NCBI GenBank assembly: GCA_965153355.1
Contig: OZ231127.1
Location: forward strand, 36,146,001-36,210,000
From: Flaccisagitta enflata
Lineage: Eukaryota > Chaetognatha > Sagittoidea > Aphragmophora
Direction of reading: 5' to 3'
DNA length: 64,000 bases
In this document: piece by piece, positions 48,278 through 61,652 of the stretch
Layout of the letters: each line of letters begins with the position of its first letter
Position numbering within the stretch: position 1 is the first letter of the stretch
Made by a program: the position numbers and the translations under genes
The notes under the pieces: generated by a model
What the model was told of the DNA's origin: nothing
The model's database searches: none
What the model saw: the letters and a program-made list of their open reading frames with translations, nothing else

Positions 48278-48368
48278 AGTCGCGTGCTACGCGACTCTAC
48301 ATTCCGCTTTGTCGGTCCTTACGTCCGTAGGTCTGTCCGTCCCTCGGTCCGTCCGTCACACTACTTTG
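48278..48368 (-). repeat. Reverse family A-type head (AGTCGCG subtype)
   Basis: TTTAGTCGCGTGCTACGCGA, CTCTACATTCCGCTTTGTCGG and a GTCCGTCCCTCGGTCC run. Confidence 0.75.
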
Positions 48369-48866
48369 TTTTTTTTTCTCTGTAAAAAGATAAGAGAAAT
48401 GAAAAGTCAACGATGTTGTGCAATGAAGAAAAGATTTATGAATTATGAGTGATTGAAATAGGAAACGAGGAATACATTTCTGAGTAGAAAGACAAACGTG
48501 GATCCATCGGATATATTATTCTTAGGAAAGTTTCAGTATAGTTTCCTCGAGGCCCATTGAGACTGGGACATTTGGATGATTCTTAAATTCGGATGTCTCA
48601 ATGGCAGAGGCCCCTGGGCGCGAAGCGCGAGCCTCGCTGTTTTCTCTAACTACAAAAATTTGGACGTCCCAAAAGCAAAGATAAATGTCACAATAGGAAT
48701 AAAGATGGGTGTCACAATGGTGAAAGACAGACATAGCTCCAAACACACAACCCTGCAACAGGGAGAGACCGAGTATGGTCTTGGTTCACTTCCTGACATT
48801 CAGATGTCACAATAGCTAACATGACCTCATGATGGACATCCAAAAATCAGATGTCACAATGGGAAT
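48369..48866. other. Degenerate GATGTCACAATGG repeats leading into the satellite
   Basis: Scattered units (GATGTCTCAATGG, AATGTCACAATAGG, GATGTCACAATAGC) from 48590 to 48860; a palindrome GGGCGCGAAGCGCGAGCC sits at about 48617. Confidence 0.55.
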
Positions 48867-49041
48867 ACAGTAGAGCACCGCTAGAGCTCACCTGCTAATA
48901 AGGCTCGCCCGCCTATAAGGCATCCAACTTACTGTCCCAGGAATGATTTTTTTGTTATTTTTATGGTGGCAATAGGGCAGCTTCATTACATATAAGGCAT
49001 AATTTTGGTCCCTTGGAATGCGCTCTACTGAAGCTCAACTG
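48867..49041. mobile_element. ~175-bp MITE, CAGTAGAGC/CAGTTGAGC ends
   Basis: Left end CAGTAGAGCACCGCTAGAGC after TA; right end, reversed, CAGTTGAGCTTCAGTAGAGC. ATAAGGC motifs occur on both sides. Right flank is TC, so any TA duplication has decayed. Confidence 0.5.
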
Positions 49042-49059
49042 TCAAAACAAAACTCAGGG

Positions 49060-50620
49060 GCAAAGCAAATTTGTGGCAAAGCTGAATTGCACATGAGGAA
49101 AGGTCGAGTATCAAATGTCATATATATATTGAGGCAAAGTCTAGACTACTCTAAAATGAGGTAAAGTCAAGTGTCACCTATTAAGTTAAATTTGATTGTA
49201 ATATATTGAGGAAAAGTCAAGTGTCTCATAAGGAGGCAAAGTCAAGTGTCACATTTTGAGGTAAAGTTAAGTGTCACATATTGATGCTAAGTCTATAGTA
49301 CCCTATTGATGTTAAGTCAAGTGTCACATATTGAGTTAAAGTCATGTGTCACATAAGAAGGCTAAGTCAAGTGTCATATGAGGTAAAAGTCAAGTGTCAC
49401 ATATGAAGTCAAAGTCAAGTGTCACATATTGAGGCTAAGTCAATAATAACTGACTTTGGTAAAGACAAGTGTCACATATTGAGGCAAAGTCAAATGTCAC
49501 ATAATGAATTAAAGTCTAGAGTACCTTATGGAGGTAAAGTCAAGTGTCACATATTGAGTTAAAGTCATGTGTCACATATGAAGGCTAAGTCAAGTGTCAC
49601 ATACAAAGTCAAAGTCAAGTGTCACATATGAAGTCAAAGTCAAGTGTCACATATGAAGTCAAATTCAAGTGTCACATATTGAGGCAAAGTCAAATGTCAC
49701 ATAATGAATTAAAGTCTAGAGTACCTTATGGAGGTAAAGTCAAGTGTCACATATTGAGTTAAAGTCAAGTGTCACATAAGAAGGCAAAGTCAAGTGTCAC
49801 ATATGAAGTAAAAGTCAAGAGTCACATATTGAGGCTAAGTCAAGTGTTACATGTTGAGGCTAAGTCAAATGTCACATATAGAGGTAAAGTCTAAAGTAAC
49901 TTGTTGAGGTAAAGTCAACTGTCATATATTGAGTTAAAGTTAAGTGTCACATATTGAGACTTAGTCAATATCAACTGATTGAGGTTAAGTCAAGTGTCAC
50001 ATATGAAGTCAAAGTCAAGTGTCACATATGAAGTCAAAGTCAAGTGTCACATATTGTGGCTAAGTCAAGTGTTTCATGTTAAGGTAAAGTAAGCTGTCAC
50101 ATACTGAGTTTTAAGTTAAATGTCACATACTGAGGCTAAGTCAATATCAACTTTTTGAGGTAAAGTTAAGTGTCACATATGAAGGCAAAGTCAAGTGTCG
50201 AATGCTAGGGCATGTTCAAGTGTCACATATTGAGCCACAGTCATTATTAACCGATTGAGGTAAAGATTAGTATCACATATTGAGGCAAAGTCAAATGTCG
50301 CTTGTCAAGGAAAAGTCTTGAGTACCTTTTCAAGGTAAAATCAAGTGTCACATATTGAGTTGAAATAAAAACATATAGAGGTCAAGTCAAGTGTCACAAA
50401 TTAGCACGAGGTCAAGTGTCACCTAATGTTGCAAAGTCAGGTGTCACATATTGAGTGAAAGTAAAGTGTCGCATATTGAGGCTAATTCAATGATAACTTA
50501 TTGCGGTTAAGTCATGTGAAACTTATGGTGTGAAAGTTTAGTATCATATATTGAGGCAAGGTGTAATGTCACATAATGAATTTAAAGTCTTAATTACCTT
50601 ATGAATAATCATTCTTCCAT
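49060..50620. repeat. 25-bp minisatellite, about 60 units
   Basis: Unit of the type AAAGTCAAGTGTCACATATT plus GAGGC, with variants GAAGTC and GAGTT. The units are diverged and there are no conserved-repeat/unique-spacer features, so it is not a CRISPR array. Confidence 0.93.
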
Positions 50621-52690
50621 GCCAGCAGCTTGTGACTAACTGATTTGGTACCTTGGAGAGTTGAGGCTTCAGGCATATGTCTCTGCTCTCTTCAGGATAG
50701 CATGCCTTATTGAGGTAAAGCCAAGTAACACTTATTGGGGCAAGGTCAAGTGTCTCATATCAAAGCTATGGCAATAAATACTGATTGAGGTAAAGGCAAG
50801 TGCCACATATTGAGGCAAGGTCTATTGTCCCATATTAAGGCAAAGTCTTAAGTACCTTATGAATTATCATTCATCCACGCCAGCAGCTTGTGACCAACTG
50901 ATATGGTACCTTACTTTGAGAGTTAAGGCCTAAGGCATATGGCTCTGCCTTATTCAGGATAGAGTACCTGATTGAAGTAAAGTCAAGTGTCACTTATTGG
51001 AGCAAGGTAAAGAGTCATATATTCAAGTTAAGTCAGTAATAAGTGATTGAGATAAAAACAAGTGTCGCATATTGAGGCAACATCTAATCTCACATATTTA
51101 GGCAAAGTCTTAAGTACCCTATGAATTATCTTTCATCCACACCAGCAGCTTGTGACCAACTGATCAGGAACCTTACTTTGAGAGTTGAAGGCATACCAGA
51201 TTGAGGTTCAGTCAAGTGTCACTTGTTTGGGGCCAGCAGCTTGTGACCAGCGGATCAGTTTGAGAGTTGAGGCCTCAGGCAGATGTCCCCGCTTTCTTCA
51301 GGATAGAATATCTGATCAAAGTTAACTCAAAAGTCACTTATTGGGGAATGTTCAAATGAGCTAAGTCAATAATAACTGTTTAAGGTCAAAACAAGTGTCA
51401 CATATTCAGGCAAGGTCTGATGTTACATATTGAGGCAAAGTCCTAAGTACCTTATAAAAATCATTCATCCATGCTTGCAGCTTGTGACCAACTGATCAGG
51501 TACCTTACTTTGAGGGTTGAGGCCTCAGGCATATGTCTCTGCCTTCTTCAGGATAGAATACCTGAGCAAGGTAAAGTCAAGTGTCACTTATTGGGGCAAG
51601 GTAAAGAGTCACATTATGAACCAAAGTCAATAATAACTGATTGAGATGAAGATTGAGGCAAAGTCCTTGGTACCCTACGAATTATCATTCATCCACGCCA
51701 GCAGCTTTTGACCAACTGATCAGGTACCTTACTTTGAGATTTGAGGCTTAACAGTCAGTCCCAATTCCGCATTCATCCATATGACCATATCCCATCATAT
51801 TACGAGATAACGCAACTTTGTTTATGTGGGCATATTTCGATATATCGAAATATGACTCTCATCCTTCCCTTTTAGTTCGGTCCATCAAAAGGAAGTACTT
51901 TAGCGATTATCAAGTTCAGATCTTATATACTCAGCTTTTTATACCCAAGTTGGGTTACTCAACACTAAAACAATCGGTGAGATTAAAAAGAAAGGATGAA
52001 CAAAATCTAATGATGTGATTGAACAGTGCAGCATTCATAAATCTATTTTCACTAAATGTAAGGTGTCAAAATCGTTGAAGACTGAAAACAAGACAAACAG
52101 CTACATGGAATTGACTCTGATCTTTCAAAAGACACAACTGAAAAAATGAAACTTTTGTAAGCCACATTTCGATATATCGAAATATGCCCAGATGGAAAAA
52201 GTTTTGGTTTGCCGAAATATGTTGAGATACAAGCATATGGATAAATGCGGAATTGGGACTGACTGTTAAGGCATATGTCTCTGCCTTCTTCAGGATAGAA
52301 TATCTGATTGAGGTAAAGTCAAGTGTAACTTATTAGGGCAAGGTCTAATGTCACATATTGAAGTCTGATTTACCTTATGAATTAACCTTCATCCACACCA
52401 GCAGCTTGTGACCAACTGATCAGTTTGAGAGTTGCCTTCTTCAGGATAGAAAACCTGATCAAGGTAAAGTCAAGTATCACTTAATGGGGCACATATTGAA
52501 GCAAAGTCAATAATGACTGATTGAGGTTAAGACAATTGTCACATATTTAGGCAAGGACTAATATCACATATTGAGGCAAAGTCTTAAGTACCTTATGAAT
52601 AATCATTCATCCACGCCAGCAGCTTGTGACAAACTGATCAGGTACCTTATTTTGAGAGTTGAAGCCTCAGGCATATGTCTCTGCCTTCTC
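50597..52690. repeat. Higher-order repeat, units of about 200-330 bp
   Basis: A block with CCTTATGAATTATCATTCAT, CCAGCAGCTTGTGACCAACT, GATCAGGTACCTTACTTTGA and GGCATATGTCTCTGCCTTCT recurs about seven times (near 50597, 50853, 51115, 51449, 51671, 52371, 52590), separated by two to six of the 25-bp units. Confidence 0.88.
51752..52265. mobile_element. 514-bp TTAA-flanked MITE (piggyBac-like target)
   Basis: Ends CAGTCAGTCCCAATTCCGCA in inverted orientation, with TTAA on both sides (51748-51751 and 52266-52269). It interrupts one unit of the higher-order repeat exactly between GAGGC and GGCATATGTCTCTGCC, whose neighbours give the empty site. Two copies of the palindrome CATATTTCGATATATCGAAA lie inside (about 51828 and 52163). 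A 66-codon frame inside has no known domain. TTAA duplication is a piggyBac property by family knowledge; the ends are not the canonical CCCT. Confidence 0.85.
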
Positions 52691-53485
52691 CAGGAAAGTC
52701 TTTAAAATCTCCACTTGATGATGGTGGTTTATACAATGTTGGAGTAGTTGGGACTAACTGAATTGTCAAAGAGTACGCACTCAAACTTAGAGAAAACAAT
52801 TCCCTTGAGACAGTTTTTTTTGTAAGGGGATTTCACTTTTTTGAAAAAAAACCTATCGGATAAAACTGCAGACCAGGGGATCAAGTAATCAAAGGCTGAG
52901 TTGAGGAAAATGAGTTGCTTAAAGTGAGTGACATTCAGAAGAATTTAGTCCCACTGATTGAGAAAGAGTTGAGTGCTACAAATTGAGGCAAAGTCAAATA
53001 TCACATCAATTCCACACAATAGGACAAAGTAAGATGTGACACAAAAAAGCAGAGCGGACGGCCTTGTGGACTGCTTAGATGGGTGATAATCGTTTAAATC
53101 AACGGAGAAATGTATTTCATATATAAGGATAAACAGAGGAGGAGGAGCAGGAAGTTCAAGATGACCATATTAGGAAACCTCAATCATCTAGCACATGATT
53201 GGTCCAAACTGATATGGTTAGGGTTTTGTAGGACCATTGCAAAGCAGATCCTTAAAAAAAGATAGAAAAGATAGAAGAAAAAACAGTCAAAAGATAGAAT
53301 GTTTTAGCAACATGTTTCAATTGTCTCAAAGGGACTCTTTGGAAACTTGCTCCCAATGCAGGACCAGTGCAAAGCAGATTCTCCGAAAAAGATAGAAAGG
53401 AGAGAAAAAAAAACAGCTAAAAGATAGAGAGAAACTTGGAAACAATTTTCAGCAGAATGTTTTATTTGTCTCATTTGTCCAAAAG

Positions 53486-53489
<4 letters not shown>
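52691..53489. other. Transition between satellite blocks
   Basis: Mostly unique; a ~110-bp imperfect duplication (GCAAAGCAGATCCTTAAAAA and GCAAAGCAGATTCTCCGAAA, near 53238 and 53370). Confidence 0.5.
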
Positions 53490-53575
<86 letters not shown>

Positions 53576-54211
53576 TCAGCTACCATCTTTCACTATTGAG
53601 ACATTTGTCATTACTGGAGCGTTACTCTTCATTGCCTCACAGAGTGGCAAACAACACATGTGACATTAATTGTTAGTCTCATTGAAAAAATATTTGGCCT
53701 CTTCAGCTGTATCATGAGAACATGATATTTCATCAGTCACATATACTTTGAGTCACTTATGAATTGCCACCTCATTCATTGCATCAGCATCTGACACTTT
53801 GGTGGTTGCCATTTGGTGTGACTTTTACTATAATTTTAGATGTCACAGGTTGTGCCACAGTTATTTACTACACATGAAAGGGGTAATAGGTGACAAGAGG
53901 GGCTAGCGGGGTTGGAGTACATATAAAGCATGTTTGATTTATTACCTCCAAAGGATGTCCATTCTCCTCAAAACCCTCTTTATATGTATATATGTATATA
54001 TATAAAGGGTTCATGAGATAGTTGAAGTGGTAGATTCAGCAAAGAGCAAAGATCATGCAATATGAATTCCTACCCCGCTAGCCCCTCTTGTCACTAACCT
54101 CTCCCTTACTGTGATCTGTTCAGGTAATTTGTGTGACTCACTGAGTGCCTAAGATGTGCAGACTTGGCTTTTAAAGTCCCTGCTATTCAAAAGAAGGTCA
54201 TGTCTCAAAAT

Positions 54212-54270
<59 letters not shown>

Positions 54271-54902
54271 TCAGCTATCATCTTTCAATATTGAGACATT
54301 TGTCATTACTGGAGCGTTACTCTTCATTGCCTCACAGAGTGGCAAACAACACATATGACATTAATTGTTAGTCTTATTGAAAAAATATTTGGCCTCTTTA
54401 GCTGTATCATGAGAACATGATATTTCATCAGTCAAATATACTTTGAGTCACTTATGAATTGCCACCTCATTCATTGCATCAGCATCTGACACTTTGGTGG
54501 TTGCCATTTGGTCTTTTACTATAATTTTAGATGTCACAGGTTGTGCCACAGTTATTTACTACACATGAAAGGGGTAATAGGTGACAAGAGGGGCTAGCGG
54601 GGTTAGAGTACATGTTAAGCATGTTTGATTCATTACCTCCATAGGATGTCCATTCTCCTCAAAACCCTCTTTATATGTATATATGTATATATATAAAGGG
54701 TTCTTGAGATAGTTGAAGGGGTAGATTCACCAAAGAGCAAAAATCATTCAATATGAATTCCTACCCCGCTAGCCCCTCTTGTCACTAACCTCTCCCTTAC
54801 TGTGATCCGTTCAGGTAATTTGTGTGACTCGCTGAGTGCCTGAGATGTGCAGACTTGGCTTTTAAAGTCCCTGCTATTCAAAAGAAGGTCATGTCTCAAA
54901 AT

Positions 54903-54955
<53 letters not shown>

Positions 54956-55587
54956 TCAGCTACCATCTTTCACTATTGAAACATTTGACATTACTGGAGC
55001 CTTACTCTTCATTGCCTCACAGAGTGGCAAACAACACATGTGACATTAATTGTTAGTCTCATTGAAAAAATATTTGGCCTCTTCAGCTGTATCATGAGAA
55101 CATGATATTTCATCAGTCACATATACTTTGAGTCACTTATGAATTGCCACCTCATTCATTGCATCAGTACCTGACACTTTGGTGGTCGCCATTTGGTCTT
55201 TTACTATAATTTTAGATGTCACAGGTTGTGCCACAGTTATTTACTACACATGAAAGGGGTAATAGGTGACAAGAGGGGCTAGCGGGGTTAGAGTACATGT
55301 TAAGCATGTTTGATTTATTACCTCCAAAGGATGTCCATTCTCCTCAAAATCCTCTTTATATGTATATATGTATATATATAAAGGGTTCATGAGATAGTTG
55401 AAGTGGTAGATTCACCAAAGTGCAAAAATCATTCAATATGAATTCCTACCCCGCTAGCCCCTCTTGTCACTAACCTCTCCCTTACTGTGATCTGTTCAGG
55501 TAATTTGTGTGACTCACTGAGTGCCTGAGATGAGCAGACTTGGCTTTTAAATTCCCTGCTATTCAAAAGAAGGTCATGTCTCAAAAT

Positions 55588-55658
<71 letters not shown>

Positions 55659-56290
55659 TCAGCTATCATCTTTCACTATTGAGACATTTGTCCTTACTGG
55701 AGTGTTACTCTTCATTGCCTCACAGAGTGGCAAACAACACATGTGACATTAATTGTTAGTCTTATTGAAAAAATATTTGGCCTCTTCAGCTGTATCATGA
55801 GAACATGATATTTCATCAGTCACATATACTTTGAGTCACTTATGAATTGCAACCTCATTCATTGCATCAGTATCTGACACTTTGGTGGTCGCCATTTGGT
55901 CTTTTACTATAATTTTAGATGTCACAGGTTGTGCCACAATTATTTACTACACATGAAAGGGGTAATAGGTGACAAGAGGGGCTAGCGGGGTTAGAGTACA
56001 TGTTAAGCATGTTTGATTCATTACCTCCATAGGATGTCTATTCTCCTCAAAACCCTCTTTATATGTATGTATGTATATATATAAAGGGATCTTGAGATAG
56101 TTGAAGGGGAAGATTCACCAAAGAGCAAAAATCATTCAATATGAATTCCTACCCCGCTTGCCCCTCTTGTCACTAACCTCTCCCTTACTGTGATCTGTTC
56201 AGGTAATTTGTGTGACTCGCTGAGTGCCTGAGATGTGCAGACTTGGCTTTTAAAGTCCCTGCTATTCAAAAGAAGGTCATGTCTCAAAAT

Positions 56291-56355
<65 letters not shown>

Positions 56356-56985
56356 TCAGCTATCATCTTTCACTATTGAGACATTTGTCCTTACTGGAGT
56401 GTTACTCTTCATTGCCTCACAGAGTGGCAAACAACACATGTGACATTAATTGTTAGTCTTATTGAAAAAATATTTGGCCTCTTCAGCTGTATCATGAGAA
56501 CATGATATTTCATCAGTCACATATACTTTGAGTCACTTATGAATTGCAACCTCATTCATTGCATCAGTATCTGACACTTTGGTGGTCGCCATTTGGTCTT
56601 TTACTATAATTTTAGATGTCACAGGTTGTGCCACAATTATTTACTACACATGAAAGGGGTAATAGGTGACAAGAGGGGCTAGCGGGGTTAGAGTACATGT
56701 TAAGCATGTTTGATTCATTACCTCCATAGGATGTCTATTCTCCTCAAAACCCTCTTTATATGTATGTATGTATATATATAAAGGGATCTTGAGATAGTTG
56801 AAGGGGAAGATTCACCAAAGAGCAAAAATCATTCAATATGAATTCCTACCCCGCTTGCCCCTCTTGTCACTAACCTCTCCCTTACTGTGATCTGTTCAGG
56901 TAATTAGTGTGACTCACTGAGTGCCTGAGATGTGCAGACATGGCTTTTAAAGTCCCTGCTATTCAAAAGAAGGCATGTCTCAAAA

Positions 56986-57043
<58 letters not shown>

Positions 57044-57060
57044 CTCACATCAGCTACCAT
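53490..57060. repeat. ~690-bp tandem satellite, five units, each with a (CT)n tract
   Basis: CT tracts start at about 53490, 54210, 54903, 55589, 56290 and 56988 (spacing 720, 693, 686, 701, 698). Between them units are highly similar: ATTGAGACATTTGTCATTAC, GTGGCAAACAACACATGTGA, a TATATGTATATATGTATATA block. Each unit has an inverted pair GGTGACAAGAGGGGCTAGCG / CCGCTAGCCCCTCTTGTCAC about 165 bases apart. Units at 55.6-56.3 and 56.3-57.0 kb are the most alike. The small frames in each unit are not genes. Confidence 0.95.
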
Positions 57061-57079
57061 CTTTCACTATTGAGACAAC

Positions 57080-57860
57080 TAGACTTTGTTTTGAAGTCTG
57101 ACACTTGACTTTGCATCAATGTATGATGCATGACTATGCATGAATTACTTGCATTTAATTTTGCATCAACTTGTGACACTTGACTTTGACTCAATGTCTG
57201 ACTTTGATTTTGCTCCAATGTGTGTCACAAGACTATGCCTCATTAGTGATAACTCGCTGTATGAGACTTAATTTTGCATCAATGTGTCACACTTGACTTT
57301 GTTTCAATTAGTGGCATTTGGATTTGACTCAATTTGTGACACTTGACTTTATATCAATTAGTGACATTTGGATCTGACTCAATTTGTGACTCTTGACATT
57401 GTAAAAATTTGTGACTTTTGACTTTGAAACTATTTGTGACACTTGACTTTACAATAACTAGAGACATTTGACTTTGACTCAATTTGTGACACTTGTCTTT
57501 ACATTAATTAGTGACATTTGGCATTGACTCAATTTGTGACACTTGACTTTACATCAACAAGAGACATTTGACTTTGACTCAATTTGTGACACTTGACTTT
57601 ACAATAACTAGTGACATTTGGCATTGACTCAATTTGTGACACTTGACTTTACATCAACTAGAGACATTTGACTTTAACTCAATTTGTGACACTTGACTTT
57701 ACAATAACTAGAGACATTTGACTTTGGCTCAATTTGTGACACTTGACTTTACATTAATTACTGACAATTGGATTAGAATCAATTTGTGACACATGACTTT
57801 ACAATGATTAGTGACATTTGACTTTGACTCCATTTGGGACAATTGACTTTACCTATCTGT
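57080..57860. repeat. 25/50-bp minisatellite inverted relative to 49.06-50.62 kb
   Basis: Units such as ATTTGTGACACTTGACTTTA then CATCAACTAGAGACATTTGA; reversed they read TAAAGTCAAGTGTCACAAAT, the same family as the left array. Confidence 0.9.
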
Positions 57861-58317
57861 GTCATCAGAATCATCATTGCTTTCACTCTCATGAAAGGGT
57901 ATTTGGTCCTTTTTGAGTCATTTCAATTTTCTTCATGATAGGGACATCTAACTTTATGATTCGTAGATTTGCCACATGATCTTTGTACAGTAAAACAGGG
58001 ACTGAGACATCCGAAACATTCTGCGATAAAAAAGGTAGGCTTACAAGCCATGACAACCGTGTCTGTTATTGGGACACATCTATTGAGACAAACGGTGTCT
58101 CACATATTGTGACACGTTCTCCAAAATGTCTCAAATCCCCATTGGATTGCATGGGATTTTTCTCGAAGAAACTCTCTTTTAAAGACCAGCATCAAAATGT
58201 TCATCATCGCGCTGAGTCTTAAGGGCAGCGTTGCCTCTTTGAAGCGCGATAGAGAGAAGCTGGAAGAAGTGTTTGATATTACTATTGATAGTTTTTGTGG
58301 TCTTAGGCCTCACAGCT
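57861..58317. other. Right shoulder of the satellite complex
   Basis: GACTGAGACATCCGAAAC (about 58002) is the reverse of the TTCGGATGTCTCAATGG seen near 48590 on the left side. No gene. Confidence 0.5.
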
Positions 58318-58541
58318 CCTGCCGAAATGATCCAGTGACCTCAAATATGGCCCCGTCCACCCGCACGCGACTAGCGTAGCTGACTAGCCGTGTATCCGGC
58401 CTTGTTTCAATTTGTAGATACCCTTTGGGGTAGCCAACAATCAAAGCACTTTTTCAGTCGTGTCCACGGACTGACAGACGGACCAACGGACTGACGGACG
58501 GACAAATCCTTTTATTGAGTTACGTGTCCGCAACTTAAAAA
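58318..58541. repeat. Two family A fragments, one reverse (58318-58408) and one forward (58454-58541)
   Basis: The first ends CCGTGTATCCGGCCTTGTTT; the second contains GACGGACCAACGGACTGACG and ends GTGTCCGCAACTTAAAAA. Confidence 0.75.
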
Positions 58542-58567
58542 GAAAGAGAATGGGAAGAAGCCGAACA

Positions 58568-58790
58568 AGTGACGCGGGGTCGCAATATAATTGTGGACAG
58601 GTGGGCAGGGGCAGCCAACCCCCATCCACACCCAATGCCCCTCCCAATCCCTTTTCCAACGCAGACACATGTACACAAAAAGCTTCGAAAACACTTCTTT
58701 TCCCACTTTTCGACTCATGCTGACGGACGGACGGACCGACGGACGGACGGACAAAGCCTCTTAAAGAGTTGCGTGTCCGCAACTAAAAAA
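58568..58790 (+). repeat. Family A repeat, longer subtype
   Basis: GTGACGCGGGGTCGCAATAT start, CAGGTGGGCAGGGGCAGCCA, ACACATGTACAC, (GGAC)n, and GCGTGTCCGCAACTAAAAAA end; 223 bases. Confidence 0.85.
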
Positions 58791-58945
58791 GAAAAGAGAA
58801 AGAGAAGAAGTCGAAAAAGAAAAGAAAAAGAAAGAGGAAGAGAAGACGCCGAAAAAGAAAAGAGAAAGAAAGAGAAAGAGAAGAAGCCGAAAAAAAAAGA
58901 AAAGAGAAAGAAAGAGAAGAAGCCGAAAAAAGAAAAGAGAAAGAG
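58785..58945. repeat. Polypurine minisatellite, ~54-bp unit
   Basis: AAAGAAAAGAGAAAGAGAAG with GCCG interruptions, three or four units, grown from the A-rich end of the preceding repeat. Confidence 0.85.
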
Positions 58946-59200
58946 GAGAAGCCAGTCGAGACGAGGAAGAGGATGGTGTGACTTTGAGGAAGGCAGTGAG
59001 GCGCGAAAAGAAGTGGCCTCACTGGACGGTCTCTTGATTCCTTGGCGGACCATCTTTCAGCGACATCTCTCTCCATCTGTCACGTCCCTTTCCAAATCCG
59101 AGACCACATATCCAAAGCCGTTTTCAACAATCCTCCCATTCCTTGTCCTTGGGACCGATCGTTCTATCTTCATTTTCTATCTTTGTTCTACTCTCCTTTT

Positions 59201-59374
59201 GGGCAGCGACCCCGGAGGGGCCGATGACTCATGATTCCACATGGGGCAATTTTCTCCAGTTTCCGTCTGTTCGTCCGTTCGTGCCCCCCCCTCCGTGGGT
59301 ATGTCGGTCTGTCGGTCACGCGAACCATTGACGATCCACCCGGCGCACCTATTCGCCTACTTGGCCTTGATTAC
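59201..59374. repeat. One family C terminus and a reverse family E fragment
   Basis: GGGCAGCGACCCCGGAGGGG at 59201 followed by GATGACTCATGATTCC and GGGCAATTTTCTCC; then at 59297-59374 GTCGGTCACGCGAACC ... GGCGCACCTATTCGCCTACT, TGGCCTTG, reverse of family E. Confidence 0.65.
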
Positions 59375-59387
59375 AAATTTATTGGAA

Positions 59388-59557
59388 ACAAGGCCGGATA
59401 CACGGCCACCAGTTGCGGACAGGTGGGCAGGAGCAGAAATGCGCGTTTTCACACTTTTCGACTCGTGCTCACCGACGGACGGACGGACCGACGGACCGAC
59501 GGAAGGACGGACGGACGGACAAAGCCTCTTATAGAGTTGCGTGTCCGCAACTAAAAA
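59388..59557 (+). repeat. Family A repeat, full-length
   Basis: AACAAGGCCGGATACACGGC start, CAGTTGCGGACAGGTGGGCA, (GGACGGACC)n, and GTTGCGTGTCCGCAACTAAA end; 170 bases. Confidence 0.88.
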
Positions 59558-60075
<518 letters not shown>

Positions 60076-60190
60076 GCAGAGAAAGAGAGAGACAGAGACC
60101 AAGAGAGGCAAGTAAAATAAGGAAGAAAAGAAGGGAAGGGGGAAGGAAAGGAGGGAGGGAGGAAAGAAAGGAGGGAGGGAAGAAGGAAGG

Positions 60191-61652
60191 AGTATGTTTG
60201 TGTGTAGTAGTGTGGGTAATTGTAAAACAGAGCGAGCTACTGTTGGCATGATGGAATTTAGTTGGTGCTGACATCACATTCTAGCAATGACGTAAGTGCA
60301 CCTGTAGGAATATTTGCTTCATAATGAAATTGAAAAAATGCAGAGCTAACTTTTCTTTCAACTTTTTTTTTGGAAAGAAACGTTTTTCTTTAAAAAAAAG
60401 ATTTTTCTTAGATCACCACTTTTGAGTAATCTCTTTGCAAATGAGCATGAAAAACATGAATACAAAAAATCAACAAGGGAAAGATTCCACCTTTACGACT
60501 TTTTTCCGATCGGCGAGAGCAGCCTTTATTGGTAATCATTTTTGTTCTTCCGTCCTAAAAACCTTCATGTTGCATCATTCTAATCTATCTTTGCTCTTTT
60601 AATAATTATCATAGAGCTTGCTTCTGTAATTGCATTTCATGCCATTACATTTTATGTAGTATCAAGTAATTTCATGTCATTACATGTCATATCATTACAT
60701 TTCATGTCTTGACCCCACTTATTGTATCTTCCTCCTCATTCTTTTTTCGATTTTCTCGAACGCACATTTACTGTCCATTGTCCCCCATTCCACCTTTCAT
60801 ATGTCTAATTGGACGGAAGAACGTTTTTACTTCCCCTTTTCTTTGCCCCGCTGTTATTCTTGGTTTTCTTCCCAAACACAACAATTTTTTCAGCAACTAG
60901 ATGTATTTTCAAATTTGTACAACTACAGTGGACTACCGCCTTTTCATCACCTGATTTAACGACATTTTGGTCCTAAATTTTTGCAGGTTTGTAATGTTGA
61001 TTTGACCTGATTTAACAACACCTGATGAAACAGCCAATCCTGATTTAAAGTTGCAATTTCCGGGTAACTTAGAAATTTTTTTCCTGATTTAGTGACATCG
61101 ATGTTTTAACACAGTTGCATGACCTTTTTTATTTTATATTTTCATTCCAACTTTGATAAACATTAAGATTGATGAAAAATATTTCAATAGAATATAAGAA
61201 TTTCATACAGAAGTGAATAAGATAACATCAGCAGAATATAACAAAAAACTCTATAAAAAAAAAGAGAAGTATTAGAAGCAGAGAAACTATTTATTGAAAA
61301 GATTTAAATTCAGTGATATCTTTTATCCTACAAATTATCAATAATATCTTCAGGCCTGAAAAAAGTGATTATTTTGAGCGGGCCCGTCAGGCCTACTCCC
61401 GGCAATTTTTGCGGGCCCGACCTAAAATCAGCGGCCCGACAAATATACACAGTGTTACAAACTATATAGTTGTTTCCTCTATCTTTGTGACTATTCCAAA
61501 GAGACAAGCAAACAATGAAGGTATTTCTATATCCACTGCCACAATGAACAAGGCCTTTTCGCGTGCAGGTGGGCAGGAGCAGTGCTGGAGGAGGTCACTT
61601 ATGCATCTGGGCAGGAGCAGAATGCTCAAAAAGCTCAAAAACGCCCGAAGCT

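Noticed and set aside
49060-50620. CRISPR-like regular array
   Set aside because: Units are contiguous diverged 25-mers without unique spacers, in animal DNA with introns, and no cas genes are present.
53436-56456. Repeated 60-75-codon frames at about 690-bp spacing
   Set aside because: They are the same satellite segment with a (CT)n tract read repeatedly; no transcript or domain evidence.
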